Shown piece after piece: positions 9,385 to 19,047 of a stretch of DNA of 64,000 bases. Location of the stretch: contig NZ_LMMJ01000009.1 of NCBI RefSeq assembly GCF_001422205.1, forward strand, positions 1 through 64,000. The letters run 5' to 3'. This DNA comes from Curtobacterium sp. Leaf261. Its GTDB lineage: Bacteria; Actinomycetota; Actinomycetes; Actinomycetales; Microbacteriaceae. Every line of letters begins with the position of its first letter. The stretch's first letter is position 1. A model generated the notes under the pieces. That model was not told the DNA's origin, did not search any database, and was given only the letters and a program-made list of their open reading frames with translations. Made by a program: the position numbers and the translations under genes.

Positions 9385-11201
9385 GCGGGCCTCCCGGTCA
9401 TGTCGGCGTCCTCGTCGTCCCAGCTGGGGGCGAGGGCGCGGGCGTGCTGGATCGCGGAGTTCGAGACACCCTGCGGGACCATCGGCCAGACCATCGAGTC
9501 GCGGCTCACCACGAAGTCGATGACGACGGGCCGGTCGTTCGTGGCGAGGGCCAGGTTGATCGCGTCGTCGATCTCGGACTCCTTCGTGACGCGGATGCCG
9601 AGTGCCCCGTACGCGTCGGCGAGCTTCACGAAGTCCGGGACCATCCGGGAGCCGTGTCCGGTGTTCAGGTCGGTGAACGAATGGCGGCCGTCGTAGAACA
9701 GCGTCTGCCACTGGCGCACCATGCCGAGCGAGGAGTTGTTGATGATCGCGACCTTGATCGGGATGTCGTTGATGACGCAGGTCGCGAGCTCCTGGTTCGT
9801 CATCTGGAAACAGCCGTCGCCGTCGATCGCCCAGACCACGCGGTCGGGCTGCCCGACCTTCGCCCCCATCGCCGCCGGGACCGAGTACCCCATGGTGCCC
9901 GCGCCGCCGGAGTTCAACCATGCGTTCGGTCGCTCGTACTTGATGAACTGCGCCGACCACATCTGGTGCTGGCCGACCCCGGACGCGTACACGCCCTCGG
10001 GCCCCGTGAGCTCGCCGATGCGCTTGATGACGGCCTGCGGCGCGAGGAGTCCGTCGTCGGGCTCCGCGTACCCGAGCGGGAACTCCTCGCGGATGCCGTT
10101 CAACCGGGCCCACCACTCGGAGGTGTCGGCGCGGTCGGCGGCGGGGATGTCCGTCCACGCCGCGACGAGGTCGGTGATGACCTCTTTCGCGTCGCCGACG
10201 ATCGGGACGTCGGCGAACCGGATCTTGGAGATCTCGGCCGGGTCGATGTCGACGTGGACGACCTTGGCGTCCGGCGCGAACTCGTCGACCTTGCCCGTCA
10301 CCCGGTCGTCGAACCGCGCCCCGATCGCGACGATGAGGTCGCTCTCCTGGAGGCCGAGGACCGCCGGGACGGTGCCGTGCATCCCGGGCATCCCGAGGTG
10401 CTGCTGGTGCGAGTCGGGGAACGCCCCGCGCGCCATGAGCGTCGTGACGACGGGGACGCCGGTGGCCTCGGCGAGGCGGAGGAGCTCCGCCGACGCACCG
10501 GATCGGATGACGCCGCCGCCGACGTAGAAGACCGGGCGCTCGGCGTCTGCCAGGAGCTGCGCGGCCGCGGTGATCTGCTTGCCGTGCGCCTTGGTCACCG
10601 GGCGGTACCCGGGGAGGTCGACCTTCGGTGGCCACGAGAACGGCGCCGACTTCTGCTGTGCGTCCTTGGTGATGTCGACGAGCACGGGGCCGGGGCGGCC
10701 GGTCGTCGCGATCTGGTATGCCGCCGCCAGGGTCGCGGGGACCTCCGCCGGGTCGGTGACCAGGAACGAGTGCTTGGTGATCGGCATCGTGATGCCGACG
10801 ATGTCCGCCTCTTGGAAGGCGTCCGTGCCCATGAGCGTCGAGAACACCTGACCGGTGATCGCGATGAACGGCACCGAGTCCATGTACGCGTCGGCGATCG
10901 CGGTGACGAGGTTCGTCGCACCGGGACCCGACGTGGCGATCGCGACCCCGACGCGGCCGGACGCTGCCGCGTAGCCCTCGGCTGCGTGGCCGGCGCCCTG
11001 CTCGTGTCGGACCAGGATGTGCCGGATGGTGGTCGACGCCATCAGTTCGTCGTAGAACGGGATGATCGCACCGCCCGGGAGCCCGAAGACGTCGGTGATC
11101 CCGAGGTGTTCGAGCGAGCGCAGGACGGCGCCGGACCCGGTGAGGATCTCGGGAGCGCGCCTGGCACCCGCGGCGGACAGCGGAGTTGCTTCCGGAGGCA
11201 T
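9381..11201 (-). CDS. ilvB: Acetolactate synthase large (catalytic) subunit
   Basis: ThDP-, Mg- and FAD-dependent enzyme making acetolactate or acetohydroxybutyrate, the first common step of branched-chain amino acid synthesis. 606 residues from ATG at 11201 with AGGA upstream. Catalytic Glu67 lies in [14 protein letters not shown] after the [14 protein letters not shown] segment; the ThDP/Mg motif is [14 protein letters not shown] in the C-terminal third. Length and blocks fit the anabolic AHAS I/III-type subunit rather than the catabolic AlsS. Forms a tight ilvB-ilvN overlap; ilvD lies 107 bp upstream. I found no leader peptide of the Corynebacterium ilvB attenuator type in that gap. Confidence 0.97.
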   Translation of the reverse strand: MPPEATPLSAAGARRAPEILTGSGAVLRSLEHLGITDVFGLPGGAIIPFYDELMASTTIRHILVRHEQGAGHAAEGYAAASGRVGVAIATSGPGATNLVTAIADAYMDSVPFIAITGQVFSTLMGTDAFQEADIVGITMPITKHSFLVTDPAEVPATLAAAYQIATTGRPGPVLVDITKDAQQKSAPFSWPPKVDLPGYRPVTKAHGKQITAAAQLLADAERPVFYVGGGVIRSGASAELLRLAEATGVPVVTTLMARGAFPDSHQQHLGMPGMHGTVPAVLGLQESDLIVAIGARFDDRVTGKVDEFAPDAKVVHVDIDPAEISKIRFADVPIVGDAKEVITDLVAAWTDIPAADRADTSEWWARLNGIREEFPLGYAEPDDGLLAPQAVIKRIGELTGPEGVYASGVGQHQMWSAQFIKYERPNAWLNSGGAGTMGYSVPAAMGAKVGQPDRVVWAIDGDGCFQMTNQELATCVINDIPIKVAIINNSSLGMVRQWQTLFYDGRHSFTDLNTGHGSRMVPDFVKLADAYGALGIRVTKESEIDDAINLALATNDRPVVIDFVVSRDSMVWPMVPQGVSNSAIQHARALAPSWDDEDADMTGRPA

Positions 11202-11261
11202 GGGGTTCCTAGCCGTAGATGGTGGATCGAGCCGGACCCGTGCGGACACGGATCCCGGACC

Positions 11262-11321
11262 GCTCAGCTTGTGACCGCTCAGCTCGAGACAGCCCAGCTC
11301 GAGACAGCTCAGCCTGTGACT
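11262..11321. repeat. Short repeats at the ilvD 3' end
   Basis: Copies of about 14-16 bp, built on GCTCAGC(C/T)TGTGAC and CAGCTCGAGACAG, span the last codons and stop of ilvD and continue into the ilvD-ilvB gap. The copy at 11262-11275 matches the ilvD end at 11308-11321 in 13 of 14 bases. Confidence 0.7.
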
Positions 11322-13003
11322 GCGCCGTTGGCGGCGGACTGCACGAGCTTCGCGTACTTCGCGAGGACTCCGCGGGTGTACCGCGGGGGCAGCGGAGCCC
11401 AGCCGGTACGGCGGGCTTCCAGCTCGGCCGGGTCGACCAGTAGGTCGAGCGTGCGAGCGGCGATGTCGACCCGAATCTGGTCACCATCGCGCACGAAGGC
11501 GACTGGACCTGCGTCCACTGCCTCCGGTGCTATGTGGCCGATGCACAGGCCGGTTGTGCCGCCTGAGAATCGTCCGTCGGTCAAGAGTAGTACATCCTTG
11601 CCGAGGCCGGCGCCCTTGATGGCCGCCGTGATCGCGAGCATCTCGCGCATGCCCGGCCCGCCCTTCGGGCCCTCGTACCGGATGACCACGACGTCGCCCT
11701 TCTGGACGCGCCCCTCGGTCAGGGCGTCCATGGCGGCGCGCTCGCGGTCGAAGACCCGGGCCGGACCCTGGAACACCTCGGCGTCGAACCCGGCGGTCTT
11801 GACGACGGCGCCCTCCGGCGCGAACGTCCCCTGCAGGATCGTGAGCCCGCCGGTGGCGTGGATCGGGTCGTCGAGCTTCCGCATGACCTTGCCGTCGAGC
11901 TCCGGCGGATCGATCGCCGCGAGGTTCTCGGCGACGGTCCCGCCGGTGACCGTCAGGCAGTCGCCGTGCAGGAGCCCGGCGTCGAGGAGCGCCTTCATGA
12001 CGACGGGGATGCCGCCGTTCCGGTCCACGTCGACCATGACGTACTGCCCGAACGGCTTCATGTCGGCGATGTGCGGGACTTTCGAGCCGATGCGGTTGAA
12101 GTCGTCGAGGGTGAGCTCGACCTCTGCTTCGTGCGCGATCGCGAGCAGGTGCAGCACCGCGTTCGTGGAACCGCCGAGGGCCATGAGAACGGTGATCGCG
12201 TTCTCGAAGGCCTCCCGCGTGAGGATCTGGCGCGCGGTGATGCCCTTGCGGAGCATGTTCACCACGGCCTCGCCGGAGCGGTGCGCGTAGTAGTCGCGGC
12301 GACGGTCCGCCGACGGCGGGGCCGCCGAGCCCGGGAGGCTCATGCCGAGGGCCTCCGCGAGGGACGCCATCGTGTTCGCGGTGTACATGCCGCCGCAGGC
12401 ACCTTCGCCCGGGACGATCGCACACTCGATCTTCTTGAGCTCCTCCTCGGTCATCGTGCCCGCCTTGCAGGCACCCACGCCCTCGAACGAGTCGATGATC
12501 GTGACCTGCTTCTCGGTGCCGTCCGGCTGCTTGACGTAGCCGGGCATCACCGAGCCGGCGTAGAGGAACACGCTCGCGAGGTCGAGCCGCGCGGCCGCCA
12601 TGAGCATGCCCGGCAGCGACTTGTCACACCCGGCGAGGAGCACGGAGCCGTCGAGGCGCTCGGCCATCATCACGGTCTCGACGCTGTCGGCGATGACCTC
12701 GCGCGAGACGAGCGAGAAGTGCATGCCCTCGTGGCCCATCGAGATGCCGTCGGACACGGAGATCGTGCCGAACTGGAGGGGGTACCCCCCGCCGGAGTGC
12801 ACGCCCTCCTTCGCGCCCTGTGCGAGGCGGTCGAGCGACAGGTTGCACGGCGTGATCTCGTTCCACGACGACGCGATGCCGATCTGCGGCTTGTCCCAGT
12901 CCTCGTCGCCCATGCCGACGGCACGGAGCATTCCTCGGGAGGTGGTCGCTTCGATCCCGTCGGTGACGACTCGTGACCGGGGCTTGACGTCGATATCAGG
13001 CAT
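11309..13003 (-). CDS. ilvD: Dihydroxy-acid dehydratase
   Basis: Iron-sulfur enzyme that dehydrates 2,3-dihydroxy acids to the 2-keto acid precursors of valine, leucine and isoleucine. 564 residues, normal for IlvD. Three probable cluster ligands are visible: Cys53 (ITPCN), Cys126 ([11 protein letters not shown]) and Cys203 ([13 protein letters not shown]). [14 protein letters not shown] near the C-terminus is another family signature. It has no good ribosome site, but TAGACT lies 6 nt before the ATG, suggesting its own promoter and a leaderless mRNA. ilvB follows 107 bp downstream. Confidence 0.97.
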   Translation of the reverse strand: MPDIDVKPRSRVVTDGIEATTSRGMLRAVGMGDEDWDKPQIGIASSWNEITPCNLSLDRLAQGAKEGVHSGGGYPLQFGTISVSDGISMGHEGMHFSLVSREVIADSVETVMMAERLDGSVLLAGCDKSLPGMLMAAARLDLASVFLYAGSVMPGYVKQPDGTEKQVTIIDSFEGVGACKAGTMTEEELKKIECAIVPGEGACGGMYTANTMASLAEALGMSLPGSAAPPSADRRRDYYAHRSGEAVVNMLRKGITARQILTREAFENAITVLMALGGSTNAVLHLLAIAHEAEVELTLDDFNRIGSKVPHIADMKPFGQYVMVDVDRNGGIPVVMKALLDAGLLHGDCLTVTGGTVAENLAAIDPPELDGKVMRKLDDPIHATGGLTILQGTFAPEGAVVKTAGFDAEVFQGPARVFDRERAAMDALTEGRVQKGDVVVIRYEGPKGGPGMREMLAITAAIKGAGLGKDVLLLTDGRFSGGTTGLCIGHIAPEAVDAGPVAFVRDGDQIRVDIAARTLDLLVDPAELEARRTGWAPLPPRYTRGVLAKYAKLVQSAANGAVTG

Positions 13004-13009
13004 GCGCCG

Positions 13010-13015
13010 AGTCTA
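13010..13015 (-). promoter_or_regulatory. -10 element of a probable leaderless ilvD promoter
   Basis: TAGACT on the minus strand, 6 nt from the ilvD ATG. A TANNNT hexamer at this distance puts the transcription start at the start codon. The -35 region is weak. The same hexamer at the same spacing precedes the PdtaS-like gene. Confidence 0.5.
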
Positions 13016-13060
13016 CGACGAAGTGGGATACCAGCCACGCACCTTCATGCGAACGCATCT

Positions 13061-13882
13061 TCAGCGGGTGGCCCGGAGGCGCGCCAGGGCCTTGAGCACG
13101 TCCGTGAGTCCGGCCGGGTCCTCGACCCGGTACCGCGCCGCGGTGTCCCCGGGACCCACCTTGACGCCGAGGTCGGCGGCGTCCTGGTCGAGGACGGCGA
13201 AGCCGTCCTCGTCGGTCGTGTCGTCGCCGGCGAACACCACGGCGTCGGCCTGGAGGATCGTCCGCAGTCGCGAGATCGCGTCGCCCTTCGTGACGTGGCG
13301 GATCGAGAACTCGAGGATGTCCTTGCCGGCGCGGACGTGCACGTCCGGGTGGGCGGCGGACACCGAGGCGCGCGCGTCGTCGTCTGCCGCGCGTGCGGCA
13401 TCAGCGGACACCCTGCGCGTGTGCACGCCGTGACCGGCGGGCTTGTGCTCGATGACGACACCGGGGTGCCGCGCACCGACCTCGTCGAGGATCGCACCGA
13501 CGGCGTCGACCGCGGCGCGCTCGTCGTCGGACAGCGCCTCGGACGGCTGACCGTCGACGCGCCACTCGACCCCGTGCGACCCGACGAGGGACATGCTCGG
13601 CGGTGCCTGCGTGACGCGCTCGAGGCTCTCCAGCGAGCGCCCGGAGACGAGGACGACGTGGGTGTCCCGAGCCCGGTCGAGCGTCAGCACCGCGGCCCAT
13701 GATCCCGGGAGCGCCCCGACCTGTCCCGGGTCGTCGGCGAAGGGTGCGAGGGTGCCGTCGAAGTCGAGCGCGACGAGGAGCGTGTCCGCCGCGGCGGTCC
13801 GCGCCACCGCGGCGGTGATCGCGGTCTCGTCGTCGGTCGTTCCGCCGACCACGTCGGTTCCGGTGCCGGTCTGCTCGGCCAT
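13061..13882 (-). CDS. otsB: Trehalose-6-phosphate phosphatase
   Basis: Removes phosphate from trehalose 6-phosphate to give trehalose, a compatible solute. 273 residues, HAD superfamily. Nucleophile motif DFDGTLAP has Asp40 and Asp42; GSHGVEWR and the acidic motif GDDTTDEDGF (about residue 215) complete the active site. ATG start with GGAGG upstream. Follows otsA by 55 bp, so the two synthesis steps are encoded together. The first ~30 residues are a Thr/Ala-rich extension of unknown role. Confidence 0.95.
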   Translation of the reverse strand: MAEQTGTGTDVVGGTTDDETAITAAVARTAAADTLLVALDFDGTLAPFADDPGQVGALPGSWAAVLTLDRARDTHVVLVSGRSLESLERVTQAPPSMSLVGSHGVEWRVDGQPSEALSDDERAAVDAVGAILDEVGARHPGVVIEHKPAGHGVHTRRVSADAARAADDDARASVSAAHPDVHVRAGKDILEFSIRHVTKGDAISRLRTILQADAVVFAGDDTTDEDGFAVLDQDAADLGVKVGPGDTAARYRVEDPAGLTDVLKALARLRATR

Positions 13883-13937
13883 GTCGTTCCTCCAGTGCGA
13901 TGCGGATGATGCGCGGGTCGGGACGTGTCCCGGTCAC

Positions 13938-15518
13938 TCAGGCGTCGCGTGCCTCGACGGAGACGGTGTCCGACTGGTCGGCCGCGTGCTCGTCGCCGGG
14001 GTCGACCGACTCCGGGTCGATCCCCGGACCCGTCGTGTGCCGGTCGAGCGCCTCGATGAAGAGCCGCGACCAGCGCGCGACGTCGTTGTCCTTGACGCGC
14101 TTCCGGAGCGCGCGCATGCGGGTCGAGCGCTCTCGCCGGGGCATCTCCATGCCGCGGGTGATCGTGACCTTGAGCGCCTCGATGTCGTGCGGGTTGATGA
14201 GGAGCGCCTGCCGGAGCTCGTCGGCCGCGCCCGCGAACTCGGAGAGGACGAGGACGCCGTCGTTGTCGAACCGGCTCGCGACGTACTCCTTCGCGACGAG
14301 GTTCATGCCGTCGCGGAGTGCCGTCACGAGCATGATGTCCGCCGCGAGGTAGAGCGCGACCATCTCCTCGCGCGGGTAGCCGTGGTGGAGGTACGCGATC
14401 GGCTGGTGGCTGATGGTGCCGAGGTCGCCGTTGATCCGACCGACCATCAGCTCGATGTCGTCGCGGAGGGTCATGTAGGTGTCGACGCGCTCCCGGCTCG
14501 GGCTCGCGACCTGCACGAGGGTGGCGTCCTCGACGTCGACGGTGCCGTCCTCGATGAGCTCGCCGAACGCCTTGATCCGGTGCCGGATGCCCTTGGTGTA
14601 GTCCAGCCGGTCCACCCCGAGCAGCACCGTGTCCGGGTTGCCGAGGCCCTCGCGGATCTCCCGGGCGCGGGCCTGGACCTCCGGACGGCGCGCGATCTCC
14701 TCGTAGCTGTCGGCGTCGATCGAGATCGGGAAGTGTCTCGCCTCCACCTGCCGGACCGAGATCCCCCGACGGCTGCGCGGTGCGTCCGGGTCGTCGACCG
14801 GGACGTTCACCATGCTGCCCTTGGTCGTGTAGCCCTTGATGTGCCGGACGGCCCGCAGGAAGTTCGAGGCGTCGTCATGCCGTTGGAAGCCGATGACGTC
14901 GGCCCCGAGCAGCCCGTCGATGATCTGCGCGCGCCACGGGAGCTGCGCGTAGATGCCGACCGCCGGGAACGGGATGTGGTTGAAGAAGCCGATCGTGACG
15001 TCCGGGCGGAGCTCGCGGATCAGTCGGGGCACGAGCTGCAGCTGGTAGTCCTGCACCCAGACGACGCCGTTCTCCTCGGTGACGGCCGCCGCGGCCTCCG
15101 CGAAGCGCTGGTTCACCCGCTTGTACGCGTTCCACCAGTCCCGGTGGTAGGTCGGCTGCTCGATGACGTCGTGGTAGAGCGGCCAGAGCGTGTCGTTGCT
15201 GAAACCCTCGTAGTAGTCGCGCAGCTCGTCCTCGGACAGCGGGACGGGCACGATGTGGATGCCGTCGTTGTCGAACGGGTCGACGCTGACGTCCGCCTGC
15301 CCTGCCCACCCGACCCACGCGCCGTCGTTGGCACGCATGACGGGTTCGAGCGCGGTGACGAGCCCGCCGGGTGAGTGGCGCCACCCCTCGGTGCCGTCGT
15401 CGGCGACGACGCGGTCGACCGGGAGTCGGTTCGAGACGACCACGAAGCCGTACTGCTCGCGATCCGCGGTCGTCGTCGGGGTGTCCGTGGTGGGCTGTGC
15501 CGGTGCGTCTTCGGGCAT
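13938..15518 (-). CDS. otsA: Alpha,alpha-trehalose-phosphate synthase (UDP-forming type)
   Basis: GT20 glycosyltransferase joining a nucleotide-activated glucose to glucose 6-phosphate. About 526 residues from the ATG at 15518. The VVVSNRLPV motif (26-34), WVQDYQLQLVP acceptor region, RLDYTKGI and RDGMNLVAKEYV blocks are all present. A C-terminal acidic tail (about 30 residues) is extra. The start is not certain: GGAG lies about 12 nt upstream, and an in-frame reading reaches 15614. First gene of otsA-otsB, divergent from the CorA-type gene across a gap with two copies of GGGCGCGTGCGCCTGCCG. Confidence 0.93.
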   Translation of the reverse strand: MPEDAPAQPTTDTPTTTADREQYGFVVVSNRLPVDRVVADDGTEGWRHSPGGLVTALEPVMRANDGAWVGWAGQADVSVDPFDNDGIHIVPVPLSEDELRDYYEGFSNDTLWPLYHDVIEQPTYHRDWWNAYKRVNQRFAEAAAAVTEENGVVWVQDYQLQLVPRLIRELRPDVTIGFFNHIPFPAVGIYAQLPWRAQIIDGLLGADVIGFQRHDDASNFLRAVRHIKGYTTKGSMVNVPVDDPDAPRSRRGISVRQVEARHFPISIDADSYEEIARRPEVQARAREIREGLGNPDTVLLGVDRLDYTKGIRHRIKAFGELIEDGTVDVEDATLVQVASPSRERVDTYMTLRDDIELMVGRINGDLGTISHQPIAYLHHGYPREEMVALYLAADIMLVTALRDGMNLVAKEYVASRFDNDGVLVLSEFAGAADELRQALLINPHDIEALKVTITRGMEMPRRERSTRMRALRKRVKDNDVARWSRLFIEALDRHTTGPGIDPESVDPGDEHAADQSDTVSVEARDA

Positions 15519-15678
15519 GTGGTGCGGGTTCTCCGATCGGTCGCCGACGCGATCCGAGGAGGTCTCGCGAGGCGGGGCCAGGCTACCAGCGGCCTGACGG
15601 GGCGGCCTCGTCATGTGTGGGCGCGTGCGCCTGCCGTCCGGAGGCGGGCGCGTGCGCCTGCCGACCGGGAGGCACGGG

Positions 15679-15684
15679 TAGCGT
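15679..15684 (+). promoter_or_regulatory. -10 element, probable leaderless promoter
   Basis: TAGCGT ends 7 nt before the ATG of the CorA-type gene, which has no convincing ribosome site. The identical hexamer at 6-7 nt spacing precedes two other plus-strand genes (19061 and 44480). Confidence 0.5.
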
Positions 15685-15691
15685 TCCGGGA

Positions 15692-16726
15692 ATGGCTCGC
15701 ACCCGCATGTGGCAGAACGGTTCGATCGGCGCTGAGGACTTCCCGGTCGAGGACGTCTCCGACCACCTGGCCGAGCCGGACCGCGTCGTCTGGGTCGACT
15801 TCACCGATCCGACCGCGGCGGACCTCGCGCTGGTCGAGGACGAGCTCGGCGTGCACGAGCTCGCGAGCGAGGACGCGCTCGAACCCGGGCAGCGCGCGAA
15901 GCTCGACCGGTACCGGCACGGGATGTTCCTCGTCGTCTGGGACATCACCTGTCCCGGGGGTGGGAGCGAGCTCGTCACGCACGAGGTCAAGGCGTTCATC
16001 ACCAAGCAGGCGATCGTCACCATGCACGGCACCGACTTCGACATGTCCGAGATCGTGACGCGGTGGGACGCGAACCCGGAACTCGCGTCGCACGGGGTGC
16101 CGTTCCTCATGTGGGGGCTGTTCGACGTGGTCGCCGACCATGCGACGGCCACCACGGAGCGGATCGAGGAGCTCATCGACACGCTCGAGGAGGACCTGTT
16201 CGACGCCGACGAGGGCACCGGGTCCGGCTCGGGGTCGGGGTCCGGCTCGGGATCGGGGTCCGGGTCCGGCTCGCGCTCCGGGTCGGGGTCCATCCAGCGC
16301 CGGTCGTTCGCCCTGCGGAAGTCGCTCGGCACCATCCGCCGGCTCGTCGTCCCCATGCGCGACGTCGTGCAGTCGATCCTCCGCGGGGACGCCGCCGACG
16401 TGTCCGACGGCATCCGCCCCTACTTCCGCGACGTCGCAGACCACGTCAACAGCGTCGCCGACCAGTCCGACTCGCTCCGGGACGCCGTGTCGAGCGTGCT
16501 CGAGACGAACCTCAACCTGGCCTCGAACCGGCAGAACCTCGTGATGAAGAAGGTGACGAGCTGGGCCGCCATCATCGCGATCCCGACGGCGATCACGGGG
16601 TTCTTCGGTCAGAACGTGAAGTTCCCGGGCGAGGGCGCGTGGACGGGCCTCCTCGCGAGCCTGGTGCTCATCGTGGCGACGAGCACCGTGCTCTACGGGG
16701 TGTTCAAGCGGCGCGACTGGCTGTAG
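15692..16726 (+). CDS. CorA-type divalent cation channel with a Ser-Gly linker
   Basis: Mg2+/Co2+ (or Zn2+) channel family, expected to be a pentamer in the membrane. 344 residues. Large N-terminal cytoplasmic domain, then two C-terminal helices: the first ends in TGFFGQNV (about 303-310), the place of the CorA GMN signature, here GQN; the second (LLASLVLIVATSTVLYGVF) is followed by RRDWL. A run of alternating Ser and Gly (about residues 176-199) is inserted into the long-helix region; it is encoded by tandem six-base repeats and is probably a flexible expansion. GQN-type variants are known in CorA-like proteins, so the substrate is uncertain. Divergent from otsA. Confidence 0.88.
   Translation: MARTRMWQNGSIGAEDFPVEDVSDHLAEPDRVVWVDFTDPTAADLALVEDELGVHELASEDALEPGQRAKLDRYRHGMFLVVWDITCPGGGSELVTHEVKAFITKQAIVTMHGTDFDMSEIVTRWDANPELASHGVPFLMWGLFDVVADHATATTERIEELIDTLEEDLFDADEGTGSGSGSGSGSGSGSGSGSRSGSGSIQRRSFALRKSLGTIRRLVVPMRDVVQSILRGDAADVSDGIRPYFRDVADHVNSVADQSDSLRDAVSSVLETNLNLASNRQNLVMKKVTSWAAIIAIPTAITGFFGQNVKFPGEGAWTGLLASLVLIVATSTVLYGVFKRRDWL
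16219..16291 (+). repeat. Tandem (GGNTCC/GGNTCG) repeat encoding Ser-Gly linker
   Basis: Hexamer-type repeats in frame inside the CorA-type gene, encoding about 24 residues of SG/GS plus one Arg. Slippage here would change linker length without a frameshift, since the unit is 6 bp. Confidence 0.85.
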
Positions 16727-17362
16727 CGCGCGGGCGGGAGCGCGATCGGCAGCGGTTCATGCTCGCGCATCGGGCGACATGTCCTCGCGGATGCGACGTC
16801 GCTCCCGCCCGGTGATGTCGCACGATGCACGCGCACATGATGCGTGCGCATGGTGCGACACCCGCACCGGTTCACGACGTCGCTCCCGCCCGGTGATGTC
16901 GCACGATGCACGTGCATGGACCGACGCCGACCGCTCCCGGACGGCCAGCCGACGCCGCCGGGTACACGCGACACGCGCCAGGGGCGGTCGGACCGCACCG
17001 GACGGGAGGTGCGGTGCCAGGCCGACCCGTGCCTCCCGGCCGGTGGGTGGGCGCGTCCGACGGCTTGCGGCCAAACCGACTGGACCACGCCGAACACCCC
17101 GTGATTCTGTCGCTTCGCGGCCGAACCGACAGCCGCGCCAGGCCGACCCGTGCCTCCCGGCCGGTGGGCCGGTGGGTGGGCGCGCCCGACGGCTTGCGGC
17201 CAAACCGACCGGACAGCGCCGAACATCTCGCGATCCTGTCGCTTTGCGGCCGAACCGACAGCCGCGCGAGGCCGCAGGCACCCACACCCGCACCCGCACC
17301 CGCCTGCAGCCGCGCACCCGCGCCCGCCTGCACCCGCGCACGCCCGCACCCGCGCGCCCGCC
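16727..17362. repeat. 636-bp gene-free stretch filled with repeats
   Basis: No credible gene. It holds a 12-bp inverted pair (16731-16742 with 16800-16811), possibly the terminator of the CorA-type gene; an exact 38-bp direct repeat (16794-16831 and 16875-16912); a degenerate family A palindrome (about 17000-17045); and a tandem pair of ~121/129-bp units (17017-17137 and 17138-17266), each with two family C hairpins. The end, about 17280-17350, is a C-rich (cacccgcaccc) microsatellite. ORFs reading through it are compositional artefacts. Confidence 0.8.
17017..17266. repeat. Tandem pair of ~125-bp units with family C hairpins
   Basis: Units at 17017-17137 and 17138-17266 are nearly identical apart from an extra ~8-9 bp (a repeated ccggtggg) in the second. 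Each contains CTGTCG...CGACAG hairpins (17107-17132 and 17236-17261, inner TTC/GAA or TTT/GAA pairing) and a second GACGGCTTGCGGCCAAACCGAC-like element. The same two-hairpin layout, with unrelated flanks, recurs at 24.5 kb. Confidence 0.8.
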
Positions 17363-18526
17363 CTAGAGCAGCAGCGCCGCCACACCCGCCACGACCGTGA
17401 GCGGCGCGACGATGCACCCGAGCAGCATGTAGCGCCCCCAGGAGAGCTCCACGCCCTCGGCCCGGAGCCGCGCGTGCCAGAGCAGCGTCGCCAGCGAGGC
17501 CCACGGCGTGATGAGGCAGCCGGCGTTCACCCCGACGAGGAGCGCCGCGTACCGCAGAGGCTCCCCCGCAGCCGCGGGCTCGAGCACCAGGTACGCCGGC
17601 AGGTTGTCGATCGCGTTCGAGGCCACCCCGCCGGCACCGCCGAGGGCGAGCAGGTCCCCGAACGACGTCCCGCCGGAGCCGCCGCCCCGGATCGCGGACA
17701 CCAGCGGGTCGGTCAGCCCCGTCGCGTGCAGGGTCTCGACGACCACGAACAGCCCCGCGGCGAGCAGGAGCGGCTGCCACGGCACCCGGCTCACCCGGAG
17801 CGAGGACGGCTGGCGGACCGCCGCGACGGCCACGAGCACCACCGCGGCGGCGATCGCGGCGATCCACACCGTGACGCCGGCCGTGAGCGCGACGACGAGC
17901 GCGAGCAGGACGACGACGGCCGCCAGGAAGAACCCGCGGTCCGCCGGGACCCGGATCCCCGACGGCTCGTACCGCCCGAACAGCTGCTTCCGGAACACCA
18001 CGAGGAGCACCGCGCACGGCACGACCACCCCGGCGAGCGCCGCCCAGACCATGAGGCCGGCGAACGGCAGGGGGCCGTCGAGCCCGATCTTCGTCACCGC
18101 GAGGAGGTTGGTCAGGTTGGACACCGGCAGCAGGAGCGACGCGGTGTTCGCGAGCCACACCGTCGTGAGCGCGAACGGCATGGGCGGCAGCCCGACGCGC
18201 CGCGCGAGCGTGATCACGATCGGGGTGAGGAGCACGGCGGTCGTGTCGATCGACAGGAACACCGTGCAGAGGACCGCGAGGACCACGACGGCACCCCACA
18301 GCCCGATCGTCCGCCCGCCGCCCACCCGCGCGGCGAGGTCGGCGAGCCGGTCGAAGACCCCGGCGTCGGACGCGAGCTCGGCGACGATGGTCAGCCCGAG
18401 GACGAACGCGAGGACCGGGATGACACGGTCGGCGAGCTCGACGAGGGTCGGGACGGGGAGCAGTCCCGTGGCGACGGCGATCCCGCCGAGCACGAGCAGT
18501 CCTGCACCGATGGCGGCTTGACGCAC
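17363..18526 (-). CDS. SLC13/ArsB-type anion permease-like membrane protein
   Basis: 387 residues from GTG at 18526, chosen because GAGGAGG lies about 7 nt upstream. About ten hydrophobic helices spread over the whole length. The SIDTTAVLLTPIVI and SLLLPVSNLTNLLAV blocks and the second repeat (GGVASNAIDNLPAYLVL, then LVGVNAGCLITPWASLATLLW) match the two inverted-repeat SNT-type ion and substrate sites of the ion transporter superfamily (ArsB, CitT/DASS, NhaD). Fits secondary export or uptake of an inorganic or carboxylate anion; substrate not determinable. No arsR or arsC gene is nearby, so arsenite is not favoured. Isolated gene, divergent from the small membrane protein. Confidence 0.8.
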   Translation of the reverse strand: MRQAAIGAGLLVLGGIAVATGLLPVPTLVELADRVIPVLAFVLGLTIVAELASDAGVFDRLADLAARVGGGRTIGLWGAVVVLAVLCTVFLSIDTTAVLLTPIVITLARRVGLPPMPFALTTVWLANTASLLLPVSNLTNLLAVTKIGLDGPLPFAGLMVWAALAGVVVPCAVLLVVFRKQLFGRYEPSGIRVPADRGFFLAAVVVLLALVVALTAGVTVWIAAIAAAVVLVAVAAVRQPSSLRVSRVPWQPLLLAAGLFVVVETLHATGLTDPLVSAIRGGGSGGTSFGDLLALGGAGGVASNAIDNLPAYLVLEPAAAGEPLRYAALLVGVNAGCLITPWASLATLLWHARLRAEGVELSWGRYMLLGCIVAPLTVVAGVAALLL

Positions 18527-18700
18527 GGGTCCTCCTCGACCGCGACGGACCGACGGAGGGGCCGGCCCGGACCGAACCGGTGGGGGAACCGGTCCGTGAC
18601 GGCGGTCCGACAGGGAGATCGGCCCGCACCGTGCGCGCTGCGACCGGCGCTCCAATGTACCCGCGGGTACGGTTGCCCACGAACGACATCAGGAGGCACA

Positions 18701-18889
18701 GTGCGCAAGTTCTTGTTCAACGGAGCGGTGTTGAGCTCCATCTTCAGCGGGTACAGCGTCCTGCAGACCACCAGGAGGGGGCCCCGCGACTGGCGGCTCA
18801 CCCTGACGTGGGTGGCCTGGCTCGCGACGACCATCGTCGCGATCGGGACGGTCGTCGAGGACGACCGGCACATCAAGGCCAAGCAGTAG
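18701..18889 (+). CDS. Small membrane protein (62 aa), unknown
   Basis: GTG start with a perfect AGGAGG 5 nt upstream (18691-18696). One clear transmembrane helix (WVAWLATTIVAIGTVV) preceded by a basic stretch and followed by a charged tail ending in KAKQ. A strong palindrome follows 33 nt after the stop, which supports a real transcription unit. Function unknown; size and layout suggest a conserved small membrane protein. Confidence 0.7.
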   Translation: MRKFLFNGAVLSSIFSGYSVLQTTRRGPRDWRLTLTWVAWLATTIVAIGTVVEDDRHIKAKQ

Positions 18890-18922
18890 CGTCGCGACCC
18901 GTCACGACGCAACCACCGGTCT

Positions 18923-18958
18923 GGAGGGACGGTGCAGGTGATCCTGCACCGTCCCTCC
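18923..18958 (+). terminator. Family A palindrome terminator
   Basis: 16-bp arms GGAGGGACGGTGCAGG (18923-18938) and its exact complement (18943-18958), loop TGAT. Placed behind the 62-aa membrane protein gene. Confidence 0.75.
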
Positions 18959-19047
18959 CGTCTGTGGGGACGTCCGGAGCGTGTGACCATCCTGTTACGG
19001 ATCGCGCCCCTCGTGCGGGGGTCATCGCCTCTGGGCGGATTCACATG

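Noticed and set aside
11202..11308. Attenuator or leader peptide before ilvB
   Set aside because: No short ORF rich in Ile, Val or Leu codons and no alternative hairpins; the gap is filled by repeats derived from the ilvD end.
9444..12290. Very long plus-strand open frame (948 codons) across ilvN-ilvB-ilvD
   Set aside because: Antisense shadow of high-GC coding sequence; the opposite frame encodes complete, well-conserved enzymes.
16779..17400. Small ORFs in the repeat gap after the CorA-type gene
   Set aside because: They read through direct repeats and hairpins in several frames with no ribosome sites or conserved content.
17363..18526. Arsenite efflux ArsB
   Set aside because: Same superfamily, but no ArsR, ArsC or ArsA gene nearby and no ArsB-specific feature; kept as general SLC13/ArsB-type.
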